DNA from: Halichoerus grypus
Taxonomy: Eukaryota; Chordata; Mammalia; Carnivora; Phocidae
DNA length: 64,000 nucleotides
Direction: 5' to 3'
NCBI RefSeq assembly: GCF_964656455.1
Contig: NC_135716.1
Span: 77,166,484-77,230,483 of the forward strand
Shown here: piece by piece, positions 44,231-55,729 of the stretch
Layout: the number at the start of each line of letters is the position of its first letter
Position numbering within the stretch: the stretch's first letter is position 1
Notes under the pieces: model-generated
Told to the model about the DNA's origin: nothing
The model's input: only the letters and a program-made list of their open reading frames with translations
Database searches by the model: none
Program-made: the position numbers and the translations under genes

Positions 44231-44724
44231 TGCCTGAATTGCAAGGCCTAGCTATGGGGGAATAGTTTGGGAGTCACATGGTTCTCCTTTGTGTCAAACA
44301 GTATGTTAATCAAGATGTAATGCATTAGCAGCTCTTTTTAGTAAAGGGCTACTGTAAATGTTAGAACTTGAACATCTAAGTTCCCATCAGTTTGTTTAAA
44401 ATCTCTATGAGATTTGAGCGTAAGCACCCTTTCCGTTGTGTTGAGGGGGTAGCCACTGGGAAAACATTTCTCTTCAGGAGACCAAGCTCATGCTCAGTAC
44501 CTCCCATTGATGGGATGGAGGGTGAGAAAGAGAAAGCTGTTATGTTTCGCAAAAAAGAATTATGTTTTAGAATATTACTTGAAGAAAAACAGATCTGTGA
44601 TTTGATGACTCTGCATATATTATCTTTATTAGGATAAATTCTTAGTTTTTAGAGTTTTCCTCTAGACAACATATATACTTTGTTCACATATTTGCTGGCA
44701 ATGATAGATGCTCTTCTATGTCAT

Positions 44725-45120
44725 TCATAGCCTATGGACTAAGAGCCTGAATCAAAGGGATATCAACCTTGGTTTGAAATTCTCTTACTAGATGGATGAT
44801 ATATGTTTTTAAAGATTTTGTTTATTTATTTATTTTAGAGAGAGAGATGGGGAGTGGGAGGTGGGAGGGAGAGGGGCAAGCAGACTCCACGCTGAGTGCA
44901 GAGCCTGACACGGGGCTCAATCTCATGACCCTGAGATCATGACCTGTGCCGAAATCAAGAGTCGGACGCTTAACTGACTGAGCTATCCAGGTGCCCCTAG
45001 ATGGATGATATTGAGCAAGAAACTTAAGTGTCTGTTTATCTTCTGTGAAATGAGGATAATAATTTAGAGCACAAACCCAGTGGTTAGCATGAAATAAATA
45101 CCTTGTATTGTTATTAATCT
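44725..45120 (+). mobile_element. MIR SINE, split by a CAN-SINE
   Basis: 'ggactaagagcctgaatcaaagggatatcaaccttggtttgaaattctc' precedes and 'gagcaagaaacttaagtgtctgtttatcttctgtgaaatgaggataataat' follows the CAN-SINE at 44803-44996. Together they follow the MIR consensus on the plus strand. Confidence 0.75.
44803..44996 (-). mobile_element. CAN-SINE nested in a MIR, exact 15-bp TSD
   Basis: Minus-strand copy of the older 'tctcatgaccctgagatcatgacctg' type. The TSD CTAGATGGATGATAT is exact (44788-44802 and 44997-45011) and lies within MIR sequence. Confidence 0.97.
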
Positions 45121-45124
45121 TCAC

Positions 45125-46090
45125 TCAGTGACAGTGTGAGTAGTAGCCCTGATGTAGCATGTAAATCTTTGGTTTATTCTGTACTATACTGAACTTGACT
45201 AGTGTTTTGAGCAAATAGGACTTTACTATTTTGTACTCACCTCTTACAGTAAATGGAAAGGATTTTCTTATGACATGGTATTTTTATGTTAGAGTTTACA
45301 CAACTGATTTCAGTTATTTTTAGTGTATTAAAATCATTAATATTCCTTAAGTGGATGGAGGCTCTGATGTCTTTAGAGGACAGATTGTATTTAAACCTGG
45401 GGATCTGCCTGAAAATAACTTTGAAATTTTCCACCAAAATAATTATTAAAGCCACAAAGTTGTGACTTCTGATGTGAATCTAAATATAGATATAATTTTT
45501 GAAATTTATTTAGCTATTGCATTTTTGTGTAGTTTTTATTTGTGTTGCAATTTGGAGGCATTGAGATAGGAACTCACACAATTCTGCTAGAGTGTATTTT
45601 CCATGAGGGTGATGAGAGCTTTCACTTCTTTGTTAAGGTAAGGAGTGTTTCTAGTGGGAGAAAGCTGTCTATTTTAGACTTGTGGTATACCACACCTAGT
45701 AAACTATGGTCTGAGCTGATAGTTAAGAAATTTTGACATTTGGACTCAAAACCTTGAAACTATAGACCTCATCCAAGGGGGCTTTCTTGTACTTGCCACA
45801 GCCTGAGTCTACTTTGGCCTTGGATGCTTGGGGCTATTTTGGTTCCTGATTTACAAAAATAGTTCATCTATATGAAGGCAAGTCTCCGAACCTTTAATGG
45901 GTTAAGAGGAAATTCCACTTCAGGATGATGGTTATCATCCTAGAGATCTAATTCTTCCTGGCTTTCTACAAGTGACAATAAAGCAAGCTTTGTAATTAGA
46001 TAATTCTTTGGGAAAAATGTGTACTCATTCAAGTCTGTTGGATCAAGTGTAATCAGTCATATGCTTTTTCTAATTCCATTCAGTAAGACT
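45125..46090. other. Unique non-coding DNA
   Basis: No gene or classified repeat recognised. Frames of 64-72 codons are unsupported. Confidence 0.5.
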
Positions 46091-46094
46091 TCTG

Positions 46095-47115
46095 TGATGT
46101 TCTCATTATAAAATTACTTACATACTCATATAGAAAACTTGCAAAAAATGCAAAATTAAATCCCACAGACCAGAGATGTAGTTAACATTTTGGCATATTT
46201 CCTGTTCCATTTACATATATATATAAACTTCTATATATGTAAATTTAAATATATAAATTATTTATATTAATAAATATCTGTATTATATATATTATATATA
46301 ATAGAATTGAGATCATGGCTTTAGATATATTTTTTAAAAGCATTATGCATGAACATTTTTACCATGTCTTATTATCTTTCAGACTATATTGCTAGTAATG
46401 GAATTATTGGACCAAAGGATCTGACATGCTAAGACTCCTAAAACACAATGACATATTGCTTTAGAGGAAGGAGGTTAACAATTTTCACCTTCACTAGCTG
46501 AGTATAAGCGTTTGGTTCTGCTACATTCTTGCTGCTACTGAATATTTAATTATTACTATTATTTAAACTTTTGCCATATCATATCACATCACATCATGAG
46601 ATGAGAAATTGTATTTGCAATCCTTTGGTTATTAATGAAGATGACCAATTTTCTCAAGTCTAGTATTCAGTTCTATTTATTTTACTGTGAAATGTCTATT
46701 TCTGGCCTTTATTCATGTTTCCACTGGGGTTTTGATGTTCTTATTGATTTGTAAAAGACAAAATATTGAGAATATTAACCCTTCCTGATTTACTGTAATC
46801 ATTTCATAGATTGTTTGCCCTTTTTTGCCCTTTGGCTTTTATAATTTTTTTTGTGTGAATTATAACATTTTTCAGTGTTATGTTTTGATGCAGTCATTTG
46901 TCACTTATTCCATTTCTTTATGCTTACAGTGTATTTCACCATTCAAGCCTTAGAAATGTCCATATATTTTTCTTGTTTGATTTTTTATTATATTTAACTT
47001 TTTATATATCTGTAAATTATTTTGATCTTTTGTATGAGGTAAGGATTTAGTTTAACTTTTTTCCATTGATTCTTGGTCAATTTTCATGCCTGTAAAATGC
47101 CATTGTTATAGAAAA
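46095..47115 (-). mobile_element. Old L1 (L1M) 3' UTR and ORF2 end
   Basis: The plus strand is the familiar antisense text of old L1s: 'gtagttaacattttggcatatttcctgt', 'ctagtaatggaattattggaccaaaggatctgacatg', 'tctggcctttattcatgtttcc', 'cttattgatttgtaaaag', 'ttgtatgaggtaaggatttagtttaac' and 'ttccattgattcttggtcaattttcatgcc'. Heavily decayed. Confidence 0.75.
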
Positions 47116-47960
47116 CTACTGTTATCTCCATGCTCCTTGCTCAGTAAATGTTGAAAATATTGATCTCAGAGGCTGATAGTCAAGTGGGACTCATTAAATC
47201 AGAGAATCATGATTGGAGGAAAAGGACAATTAATACTCTTTCCCTAACTCTTATTTCAGTGAGTCAATAGGGGAGGCACAGGGTTTCATTCTTCCTTCAT
47301 TGCCCTATTAGCTCATGACCACTGTGAATCATTCTAGGCTGGGAAGAAAGTATGGCTGTGGTTCTTTATACTGAATTATCTCCAGAAATATGGAAGTGCC
47401 AAACCATTACTGTGAGGTGTTATCACATTACTAAGTGAATTCTAGAGAATTATTTAAAAACAATGTCATGGTGCACTTGGCTAGAAAGTAGATCTACTTT
47501 CTAGATTGATTCACCCCTAACCCCACTGGAAGAACAATCAAGGACAGAGATTACACATAAATTCCTCTGTCTTTTTAGAAAGGATTGGAGGATTCATGGC
47601 AGAGAAGGCTAATCTTCAGGTATGTCATCCTTGGGGAGGGCAAGAGTATTTGAATTTGTTCAACAGGGCTAATTTTTGAAATTTTACTATCTGAATAGAA
47701 GCTAAAATAAATCATGTTACTCACACTCTTTATGCAGTATTCATTAATTCAGTAAATATCTGTTGCTGTAGGAACTCCTTTTAAAGTGTAGTGGGAGATA
47801 TAACAGAAGCACACAAGAAACAATATCCCTATACCAGTGTAATTGGAAACACAAAATGGACTAAGTGGTTGGGAGAAAATATGCTCATCTGTTTGAGTGC
47901 ACCAGGGACATGAGGTTCGGAGACCTCAAAAAGTTGCTGGGTGCTTTATTTATTTTATTT
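47116..47960. other. Unique non-coding DNA
   Basis: No gene or classified repeat recognised; only short unsupported frames. Confidence 0.5.
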
Positions 47961-47965
47961 TATTT

Positions 47966-47973
47966 CAAAATAT

Positions 47974-48004
<31 letters not shown>

Positions 48005-48167
48005 GAGCAGGTGAGCAGGGGGAGGGGAGAGGGAGAGAGAAAATTTCAAGCAGACCCCATGTTGAGCTTGGAGCCTGACGCGGGGCTCGATCTCGTGACC
48101 CTGAGATTATGACCTGACCCAAAACCAAGAGTCTGATGTTTGACTGACTGAGCCACCTGGGTGCCCC
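47966..48167 (-). mobile_element. CAN-SINE, older copy with long (TTTA)n
   Basis: A run of eight or so TTTA units, GA-rich interior, and the right-hand head TGAGCCACCTGGGTGCCCC. It is of the older 'gatctcgtgaccctgagattatgacctg' type. No clear TSD. Confidence 0.93.
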
Positions 48168-48779
48168 ATAAAAGGATCACTTGCTTTGAACACAGCAGTG
48201 CCTGTGTTGTCTGTGTGTGTGTATGTAAGTAAGGGAGAAGGGGGTTGGGATTGGAGAGGATGGAAAAGAATTCAGAGTGTAAGAAATGAAATGAGAACAG
48301 GCTCAGAGACAAGGACATACTCCATGTATTCAGGGAATAAGAGATAATAGTGTTCCCATAGAGGATAACTAGAAAGGGATAAGGTTATAAGAGCCCACAT
48401 ACATGGGGCTCAATCAGCGGTTCTCAGAGGGATGGTTCCACTCCATGTGGCCTTGCCAATCTGGGCTAGGTTTTTTGTTGCTGTTAGTAACTTGGAAATG
48501 CTGGCATTGGAAGAGTGAGAGCACGACCTGTTAAGCAACTTGTAATATATGGGGCAGACCTAGTCAGTAATTTCCCATATCCTCAACTTTCATATTTCCC
48601 ATCAAGTATTCATTTAGGTAAAAAAACTTGTGCATAGTGATGTTAGCCTAAAAACTACTCCATTTTACACAGGACATTTCTAGTATAGTTGATAGTGAGA
48701 AGGATCAGAAGGGAATAGAATAAAAACAGAAGTGTTTAGGCACACTGGTTTGTGCCAATTAAAAAATCCCTTTCTTGTC

Positions 48780-49425
48780 TATATTTGTTTTCTAGTGCTG
48801 CATATCAAATTACACAGACTTAGTGCCTTACTGCAATACCCATTTATCAGTTCAGAATTCTGTTGGTCAGGCACGGCTGAGTTTTCACTCAGCGTTTCCC
48901 ACAGCTAAAATCAAGTGTCAGTGGGGCTATAATCTCACCTGAGGTCAGGTTCTCTTGCAAGGTCATGCATCTTGTTGGCAGAATTCACTTCCTTGCAGTT
49001 GTAGGACTAAGGTCCCTGTTTCTTGGTTAATTGTTACCTGAGGGCCCTTCTCGGGTCTTAGCAGCCATCCTCTGTCACCTGCCACGTAACCCTCTCCACA
49101 AAATAGTCATCTGCTCCTTCAGTAACAGGAGGAGAATGTCTCCATGGCTTTGCATCTCTGACTTCCTCTGCCTCTGATCTCTGGACCCAGACCCACGTAG
49201 TTAAGTCAGACCTACATAATCTCGCTTTTGATTGAGTCAAAACCAACTGATTAGTAACCTTAATTATGTCTGCAAATTCTGTTTTGCCTGTAATATGATA
49301 TAATCATGATAGTGATGCTCCATCATATTCATTGGTTCTTCTCACACTGAAGGGGAGGGAATTATGCAGACATGTACATGGGAGAGTAGACTCTTGGGGG
49401 CTACCATACTATTCTGCTTTCTAAA
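48780..49425. repeat. Ancient interspersed repeat, probably LTR-type
   Basis: 'gttttctagtgctgcatatcaaattacacagacttagtgcctta', 'cagttcagaattctgttggtcaggcacgg', and 'aaggggagggaattatgcagacatgtacatgggagag' with 'ggctaccatactattctgc' recall a common mammalian repeat. I cannot name its family. Coding capacity is absent. Confidence 0.45.
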
Positions 49426-49429
49426 TTGT

Positions 49430-50310
49430 CTAGAAGCATCCAGAAAAACTTTGTGCTAGCACCCTCTTGTTCATGGTGATGATTGAATACTTATCAGATC
49501 TGGTAAATTCTAGGCTTGGCTTTTGCCTTGGCCTTGACAGTGGATCAGATACAAAGAGATTATGTGAGATCTGTGAATTGGACACAATTACCACTCCTTT
49601 CCAAAGAGAAATCATCACAGGATATTTAATAAGTATGTTGATGCATATACTACTAGCCATAAAACCAAACTCTGCTTTAATATACTGCCTTCTAGATGGA
49701 GAAATATAGCATAGATATTGGTGTCATATTGTAGTAATTATGAATTTATTTAAATTGACTAATTTGTCAAGTATAATTTTATTTTATACATCCCTTTATT
49801 TTATTTGATCTGTAGGTATTTAACATTTAAGTAGATGAGAGGAAAAAGAATAAAAAAAGTAGTTGTAGAACAGTAAAGGTGAGAACAATAGGTTAGAGAA
49901 AGAAAAGGAAAGTGAGCCCGGGAAAACCAAGTTTTCTCTGCTTTCCTCCTGGTGCTGAGCTGTTTGCCTACATATTAATAGCACCTGTCTTGGACTCTAT
50001 GTGTCTTTTCTTATGGTCTTGCTAAAACTCTTTAGAGCTTCAAAACATGATCTGTGGTGAGGCTTTTGGTTCAGAAGATTTAAAGGAGTTTAGGGAGAGG
50101 GCTAAAAGCAGCTCTCCAAGGGTGTTGGTACTTGGCTCCAGTATCTTATTTCATCATGCTGATCAGGCTGGGCACAGTATGTTAATTAATATTTCTGCGT
50201 CTTTGGTTTGAACATAGGTATTTTATACATTGGCCTACACAGTGATGACTCATCTATAATTTGTGGTTTGGAGTGAGGGTATACCCTATTCCCTGTGGTT
50301 CTTAAGGTAT
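49430..50310. other. Unique non-coding DNA
   Basis: Opposing 76- and 80-codon frames at 49430-49709 have no recognised motif. No RNA gene or repeat is seen. Confidence 0.5.
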
Positions 50311-50314
50311 AAGT

Positions 50315-50535
50315 AGTATTGGCATCCCATGGGAACTTGTTAGAAATGGAAATTTTTCCCCAACCAGACCTACTTCATCAAACCTCTAGGGAGGTTCCAG
50401 CCATCTGCATTAAATAAGTCCTTCAGGGGGTTCTGATGGACTGAAGGATTCTCACTGGTTCTCAAACTAGAGTTCCAATTGGACTGACGGAACCAAATCC
50501 AGGCAGAACCCTATTTTGAGAACTAGTGCTCTAGT
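50315..50535. mobile_element. MER5-like hAT DNA transposon copy
   Basis: 'ggcatcccatgggaacttgttagaaatggaaatttt', 'ccagacctacttcatcaaacctctagggaggttccagccatctgcatt' and 'ggttctcaaactag' are MER5-family features. Confidence 0.65.
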
Positions 50536-50564
50536 CAAATCATACAGTCTTACCTTCTCTCTTT

Positions 50565-50645
50565 TATATCTATGTCTACATCATCTATCTGTCTGTCTAC
50601 CTATCTGCATACCTACCCACCTACCTATCATCTTTCTCTATTTCT
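50565..50645. repeat. Degenerate (TCTA/TCTG/CCTA)n tetranucleotide tract
   Basis: ATCTATCTGTCTGTCTACC and related units, interrupted. Adjacent at 50698-50748 a 25-base unit (aaaaatttagagtatttagg...) is present twice with one difference. Confidence 0.75.
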
Positions 50646-50749
50646 GAATTTCTTCTTATTGAAAGTCTGGAGACAATGAATACTATTTTATACATTTCCA
50701 AAAATTTAGAGTATTTAGGTTAACAAAAATTTAGAATATTTAGGTTAAG

Positions 50750-51103
50750 TTCGATTGTAGCTCAAGCGGAGGTAGGTCAGAAGACAGGAAGTGGTATAAG
50801 GCTATCGCAGATGTCCAACACAGTTGTTCAGCAACTAACAGGTTAAGGCTGGAGTTGTGTGTGAATAAGGACCATGAAGGCAGTGGAGCTGCTCTTTCCT
50901 GAGTTCATATGAACACTGCACTAATAAGTAGAATCCCAAGACCCCCTTCAAAAAGTTCTTCATCACCCATAGTAGGAGATTAGGAAAAAGGCTAAAGTCT
51001 CTTGGTGTCATTTTCTGTTCTGTTTTTGCTTTAAAATTAAAACAGTGCAGTGGTAGAAACTAGCCCACAGTAGCAAAGATATCTAGAAAATGCCCATTGT
51101 TTG
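50750..51103. other. Unique non-coding DNA
   Basis: Nothing recognised. Confidence 0.5.
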
Positions 51104-51116
51104 GTCAGTTCTTCTT

Positions 51117-51300
51117 TTATTTTTAAAGATTTATTTATTTATTTGAGTGGGGAAGGGGCAGAGGGAGAGGGAGAGAATTCTTAAGCAGACTCCCCGCTGA
51201 GCAAGGAGCCTGATGCGGAACTCAACCCACGATCCTGAGATCATGACCTGAGCCGAAACCAAGAGTCGGACACTTAACTGCCTGAGCCACCCAGGCGCCC
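51117..51300 (-). mobile_element. CAN-SINE
   Basis: Minus-strand copy ending GAGCCACCCAGGCGCCC. The imperfect TSD is about GGTCAGTTCTT / GGCAGTTCTT. Confidence 0.94.
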
Positions 51301-51590
51301 ATGGCAGTTCTTTTAAAAAATCTTTCCTGACAAAATTTTCTCTATACATCTTTCTTAGAATGTATATATAATGTTTAAAATACTCTATACAGATAAGTTT
51401 ATGGTCTTTGTAATGGTCAATGTGTAATAGCCATATTTTTACTATAGCACTTATATAATAATTTGCTAACTGTATTTTAGCTCTAGAATGTAAAGATCAC
51501 CCTCTTCTTATTAGTCTGCTTCTACATATTTTCTTTCTTTATAGCTTTTCATATTTGAAGTATTTTTATGTGGGCATATATTCATTTACC

Positions 51591-51940
51591 CTTTTTTTGA
51601 AGATTTTATTTATTTATTTGATAGAGAGAGAGAGCATGAGAAGGGGGAAGGACAGAGGGAGAGAGACAAACAGACTCCCTGCTGAGCAGACCTGAATGAA
51701 AGTCAGTTACTTTTTTTTTAAAGATTTTATTTATTTATTTAAGAGAGAGAGAGAGAGCAAGCACGAGAGCAGCATAAGCGAAGGGAGAAGCAGACTCCCT
51801 GCTGAGCAAGGAGTAGGATGCGGGACTCGATCCCAGGACTCTGGGATCATGACCTGAGACAAAGGCAGATGCCCAACCGACTGAGCCACCCAGGTGCCCT
51901 GAAGTCAGATGCTTAACCAACTGAGTCACCCAGGAGCCCC
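51591..51940 (-). mobile_element. CAN-SINE interrupted by another CAN-SINE
   Basis: The outer copy starts with a T-run at 51591, reads to 'ctgctgagcagacctgaatgaaagtcag', is interrupted, then resumes with 'gaagtcagatgcttaaccaactgagtcacccaggagcccc'. The outer TSD is TATTCATTTA (51579-51588 and 51941-51950). Confidence 0.93.
51707..51899 (-). mobile_element. Inner CAN-SINE, inserted in another CAN-SINE
   Basis: A complete minus-strand copy with T-run, (GA)n and head GAGCCACCCAGGTGCCC. The flanking duplication is about TGAAAGTCAG / TGAAGTCAG from the outer SINE. This is the younger of the two. Confidence 0.93.
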
Positions 51941-51954
51941 TATTCATTTATTCT

Positions 51955-53045
51955 TATAAAAAGTTGACCTAAATATGTCCTAGACTACCTTTTTTTTTTT
52001 AATGGTAGACTTCTACGGATTCCATAATAAAGAGTGTCAAAGTTTTACAAAGCGTTAGACAGTGTACTAATGCCCAGTGGAACCAAAGCACCCACTGAGA
52101 GTTGGAGTTGACAGACATTTGTGGAAAAACATGTTTCAAAACTGTAATAAAGCTGTGGTTTTTATTTTTGAGCTGGGTTATTTTGAAAATGCTAGTGTAT
52201 TTTTCTTGTTAGTATTACAACTTTGTAAGAAATAGTGGTGCTTATGGTCATCTGTGGGCCATCCCCTGGGACAGATTGGAGAGGGAGTGGGGCAGCAGGA
52301 ACCTGGATGCTGGCTGGGTTGTGGAGTGACCCCACAGCACCTCTTGCTGCAGAGCTGCAGTGCTGAAGGTCCCAGAGCCAGCCTGCTTCTCTGAGAAAAT
52401 TAACTGGAATAGCCAGAAGCAAGACAAGTGCGAGGAGTGTGCCAACTCTACTCCTGAGAATTTCAGGAATAAATACCAGCAAGCCAGACACCCATTTGTA
52501 ATCCCTTGGGACCAGAAATGGGAGAGAAAATTAAGAGATAAATGATCAGGAGAATAAAAATTAAGAGGGAAGGGAAGGGAATAAGGTAAAACAGGGAGAG
52601 CACTTCTCTTATGGGAGCTTCTGTACAGGTGCTGATGGCATTGAGGAGGGCCTGGGGAGGGGAGGGAGGTGAGAGTACGTGTTTGGCTTGTGAAACCTGA
52701 AGAAACCTTTCTCCTCGCACTGCCCATGTTCTTATAGTTTGTTCTTTTTTCATTATTTAGTGGGCCAGCCCCTTGAATGCTTCATATCCACTCATAAAGG
52801 TGCACCCAGATTCTGTACTGGATTGTGAATATCGTGATGTCCTTTGGTCCCAGTAATAGCATTCATCTCACCCCAGGAGGAAGAACCACCAGGCCCACAG
52901 CCCCAGGCACGTCCCATTGATGTTTCTGGGCAAATCCAGGAAACTAGTCTTCCATCTTCTAGGGCTTACTTAGATCTAGGAACGTAGAGTGAAAAAAATT
53001 CCATACTACCACCTCCCTCTGATTAAAATACATGTGTTCTACCTA
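51955..53045. other. Unique non-coding DNA
   Basis: Several overlapping frames (52192-52753, up to 159 codons on the minus strand) occur in a purine/pyrimidine-biased region at 52540-52740. They show no known domain, overlap each other in different frames and so are most likely chance. Confidence 0.4.
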
Positions 53046-53049
53046 ATGA

Positions 53050-53190
53050 AGTCTCTTAATCACTAATCTTTACAACAGTCCTATGAGATAGATACTACTT
53101 AACAGTGAGAAAATTGGAGCACAGAGATGCCCAAAATCACACAGCAGTGCCAATTGGGAGCCCTGCTCCATGCCTGCAGAGCACAGGCAT
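53050..53190 (-). mobile_element. MIR SINE fragment
   Basis: 'tctttacaacagtcctatgagatagatactacttaacagtgagaaaattggagcacagag' and 'aaaatcacacagcagtgccaa' follow reverse-complement MIR closely. Confidence 0.8.
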
Positions 53191-53199
53191 TTAGGGTGC

Positions 53200-54290
53200 T
53201 CCCCTTGCCTCATAGGGCTGGAGGAGAGCACCGTGGGTGGGAGGGCAGGACGATACCAAAGATATACTGGCACTTTTTCCCACTCAATAAAAGTAATTTT
53301 TTTTTTTGTCAATAGGACTCAATAATGGTGAAAAACATAATGTTTTTGAGAATATGTAAATAGTTTTTTAAAAACACATACACACAGTATTAAATATACT
53401 CCCAAAATAATTTTTCTCTCTGTAATAAACTTTCACTTATAAAATTGTCAATGGAAGATTCCTGTACTCTATTAGATATGACCTTCATTGGCAAACTAGT
53501 CATTGAAACCCTGGATAAATTTGAGAAACAGCCAAACAAAGAGTACCACCCCTCCTTGGTTCGTTTTTAAAGACAATTGGTTTCACCACCCAAAAGCTTC
53601 AATCCAGGTGCGTGCACACCAGGTGCAGCTGCCACACACACATCTGGCCTCTGTTGAAACCGACTCCATTTGGGCAGCATCTCTCTATTATGGATAAAGC
53701 GAAATCATAGCGCTAAGGACATCAGCACAAGTCTGGAAATTTGGATGCTCCATCTTAACCACAGAAGAAATCATCAAAGCTTATCGTAAACGAAGAGAAA
53801 GGGAATAGTTTTGAGCACAAATCAAAGTAAGTGACAGAAACAGAAGTGACCTGTGAATTTTATTGTGTATTTTTCATAAACAAATTTCAGAGAATGGGAA
53901 CTTAAGATTAAATAGAGCAATTCTTTGTAGCTAATGGATATGTGTGCCCCAGGAGAAAGTTACACACATATCAGCAGGGACAACCCTCACCCTTTCATCA
54001 GTCGGTCCCACTTTGGTGAAGCTGTTCTGTCGGAATGAGTAACAGAGGTTTGCACTTAGCTTCTGAAGGTGATGCATATTCATGAAGCAGGCACTTGTGA
54101 GGCTGTCAATCTGTGCTATGAAAGGGAATTCTGTTTCCATACTTTGAAGTTCTATCAAAGTTCATATAATACTGACGATATGCTAAATGTCTTTCTCTGG
54201 CAGCTAAGGTGTGAAGCCCTAAGGTAAAATAAAAAGTTTTGTCTTCTCAGAAATGAACATGTTAAAAAATAAAATGGATACATTTACCTC
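53200..54290. other. Unique non-coding DNA, possible regulatory segment
   Basis: No transposon is seen. An E-box cluster lies at 53605-53631 (see findings). The 75-codon minus frame at 53931-54158 has no recognised domain. Confidence 0.4.
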
Positions 54291-54294
54291 AAGG

Positions 54295-54665
54295 GCATAA
54301 ATAATAATAATGATAAATACCATTTATTGAGTACTTACTATATGCCAGCCATTTTACACCAACTATCTCCAGTTATCTTCTCCAGTAATATGAGTTAGAA
54401 ACTCTTAACTCCCATTTTCAAATAGATGTTATGTAATTTGCCCAAGGTTGTACAAGACCTATGACTCTGATGTAGGGTGCCGCAAGCAATATTTACACAT
54501 CATACTATCTCACTGTATCCCTATTTGTAGATATGACTACAGGAAGCTGAGGCTTAGAGAGTTTACACAAATTACCCAATATCCCAGGACCGGGGAGTAT
54601 GAGATCTGGACTTCCAACCAGGTTTCTCTGTTCAATATGTATGTGCTCTTTTCACTCTAATAGTC
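54295..54665 (-). mobile_element. MIR SINE sequences (one or two copies)
   Basis: 'aataatgataaataccatttattgagtacttactatatgccagcc' through 'gttatgtaatttgcccaaggttgtacaagacc', and then a second block 'gactacaggaagctgaggcttagagagtttacacaaattaccc', both match reverse-complement MIR. The repeated core suggests two adjacent copies. Confidence 0.75.
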
Positions 54666-54669
54666 TGTT

Positions 54670-55465
54670 TTCCAGGCCCCCTAATAAAGAGGACCCATTG
54701 TCTACCCAAAACAACGTTACTAGTAAAAGTAAGAAATTAATCAGATGCCTATAATTGCAATGTACATTGAACAGTTGAACAGAAATGATGGAGTTCTGAG
54801 ATGGATATCAGAGACGTGTGAAATTGATTTTGGTTTAAGCCAGTATTCCATTCTACAGTTAAATCCATGGCATGGCATTTTGCAGCCAAATCTGTAATAA
54901 AAGAATTGCAGTTTACAAATAAGGAAAATTCATGATTACGAGATATCAGATAATTAGGTTGTGGAGAATTTAGAATAGGTGGTGTAAAGAATGAGGCCCT
55001 GGAATGTCAGACTGAGACAGCCAAGGATAGTTTGGTGTATGGTGAGTTGTGATTTGATAAAAGCAGTAGTTAGATTCTTGGACACCCACCTTATGCCCCC
55101 TTCTCTTCCTTATACTCAGGAATGCAGGAGCCATATCAGAACCAGTACTTGAAGAATAATGCATTTTGCTAAGTTTCTCCTTCCTAGATTATGCTCTATG
55201 CCTTCTCTTTACCTCATTTCCCTCATGTGAAACAAGGAGTTTTATGAGATAATCTCATGGACTCCCTTTGCCCTGTCATTTTAAACCCTTGTCATTCAAC
55301 ACATTCTCCAGGAACTCCTCAAGGCCTTCCTGATGAAGGAAGCCCTATTCCTAGGACGGATATTAGCTGTAACCCTGGTTTAAGGTTTTAATCCAGCCAT
55401 CAAATACCCAAGGAATTAAAAAGCTATAGTTTCCATATTTACTCTCATTGTGGAATGTTATATAT
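54670..55465. other. Unique non-coding DNA
   Basis: No gene or repeat recognised. Confidence 0.5.
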
Positions 55466-55482
55466 ACAATAGTGCTCTTTCT

Positions 55483-55712
55483 TTATTTTTAAAAGATTTT
55501 ATTTGTTTATTTATTTGAGAGAGAGAGTACATGTGCACGAGCAGGGGGAGGGGCAGAGGGAGAGGGGGAAAGAGAATCTCAAGCAGACTTCCTGATGAGC
55601 ACAGAGCCCAATGCAGGGCCCCACGTGGGGCTCAATCTCATGACCTCAAGATCATGACCTGAGCAGAAATCAAGAGTAGACACTTAGCCTACTGAGCCAC
55701 CCGGGCACCCCA
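55483..55712 (-). mobile_element. CAN-SINE, older type
   Basis: Minus-strand copy with a short internal duplication ('gcccaatgcagggccccacgtggggctc'). The TSD AATAGTGCTCTTTCT is exact (55468-55482 and 55714-55728). Confidence 0.96.
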
Positions 55713-55729
55713 AAATAGTGCTCTTTCTA

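Noticed and set aside
52192..52753. Overlapping minus frames of 96-159 codons that might be an exon
   Set aside because: Three different frames overlap in a compositionally biased stretch, with no domain and no convincing splice-bounded conserved frame; I cannot support a gene.
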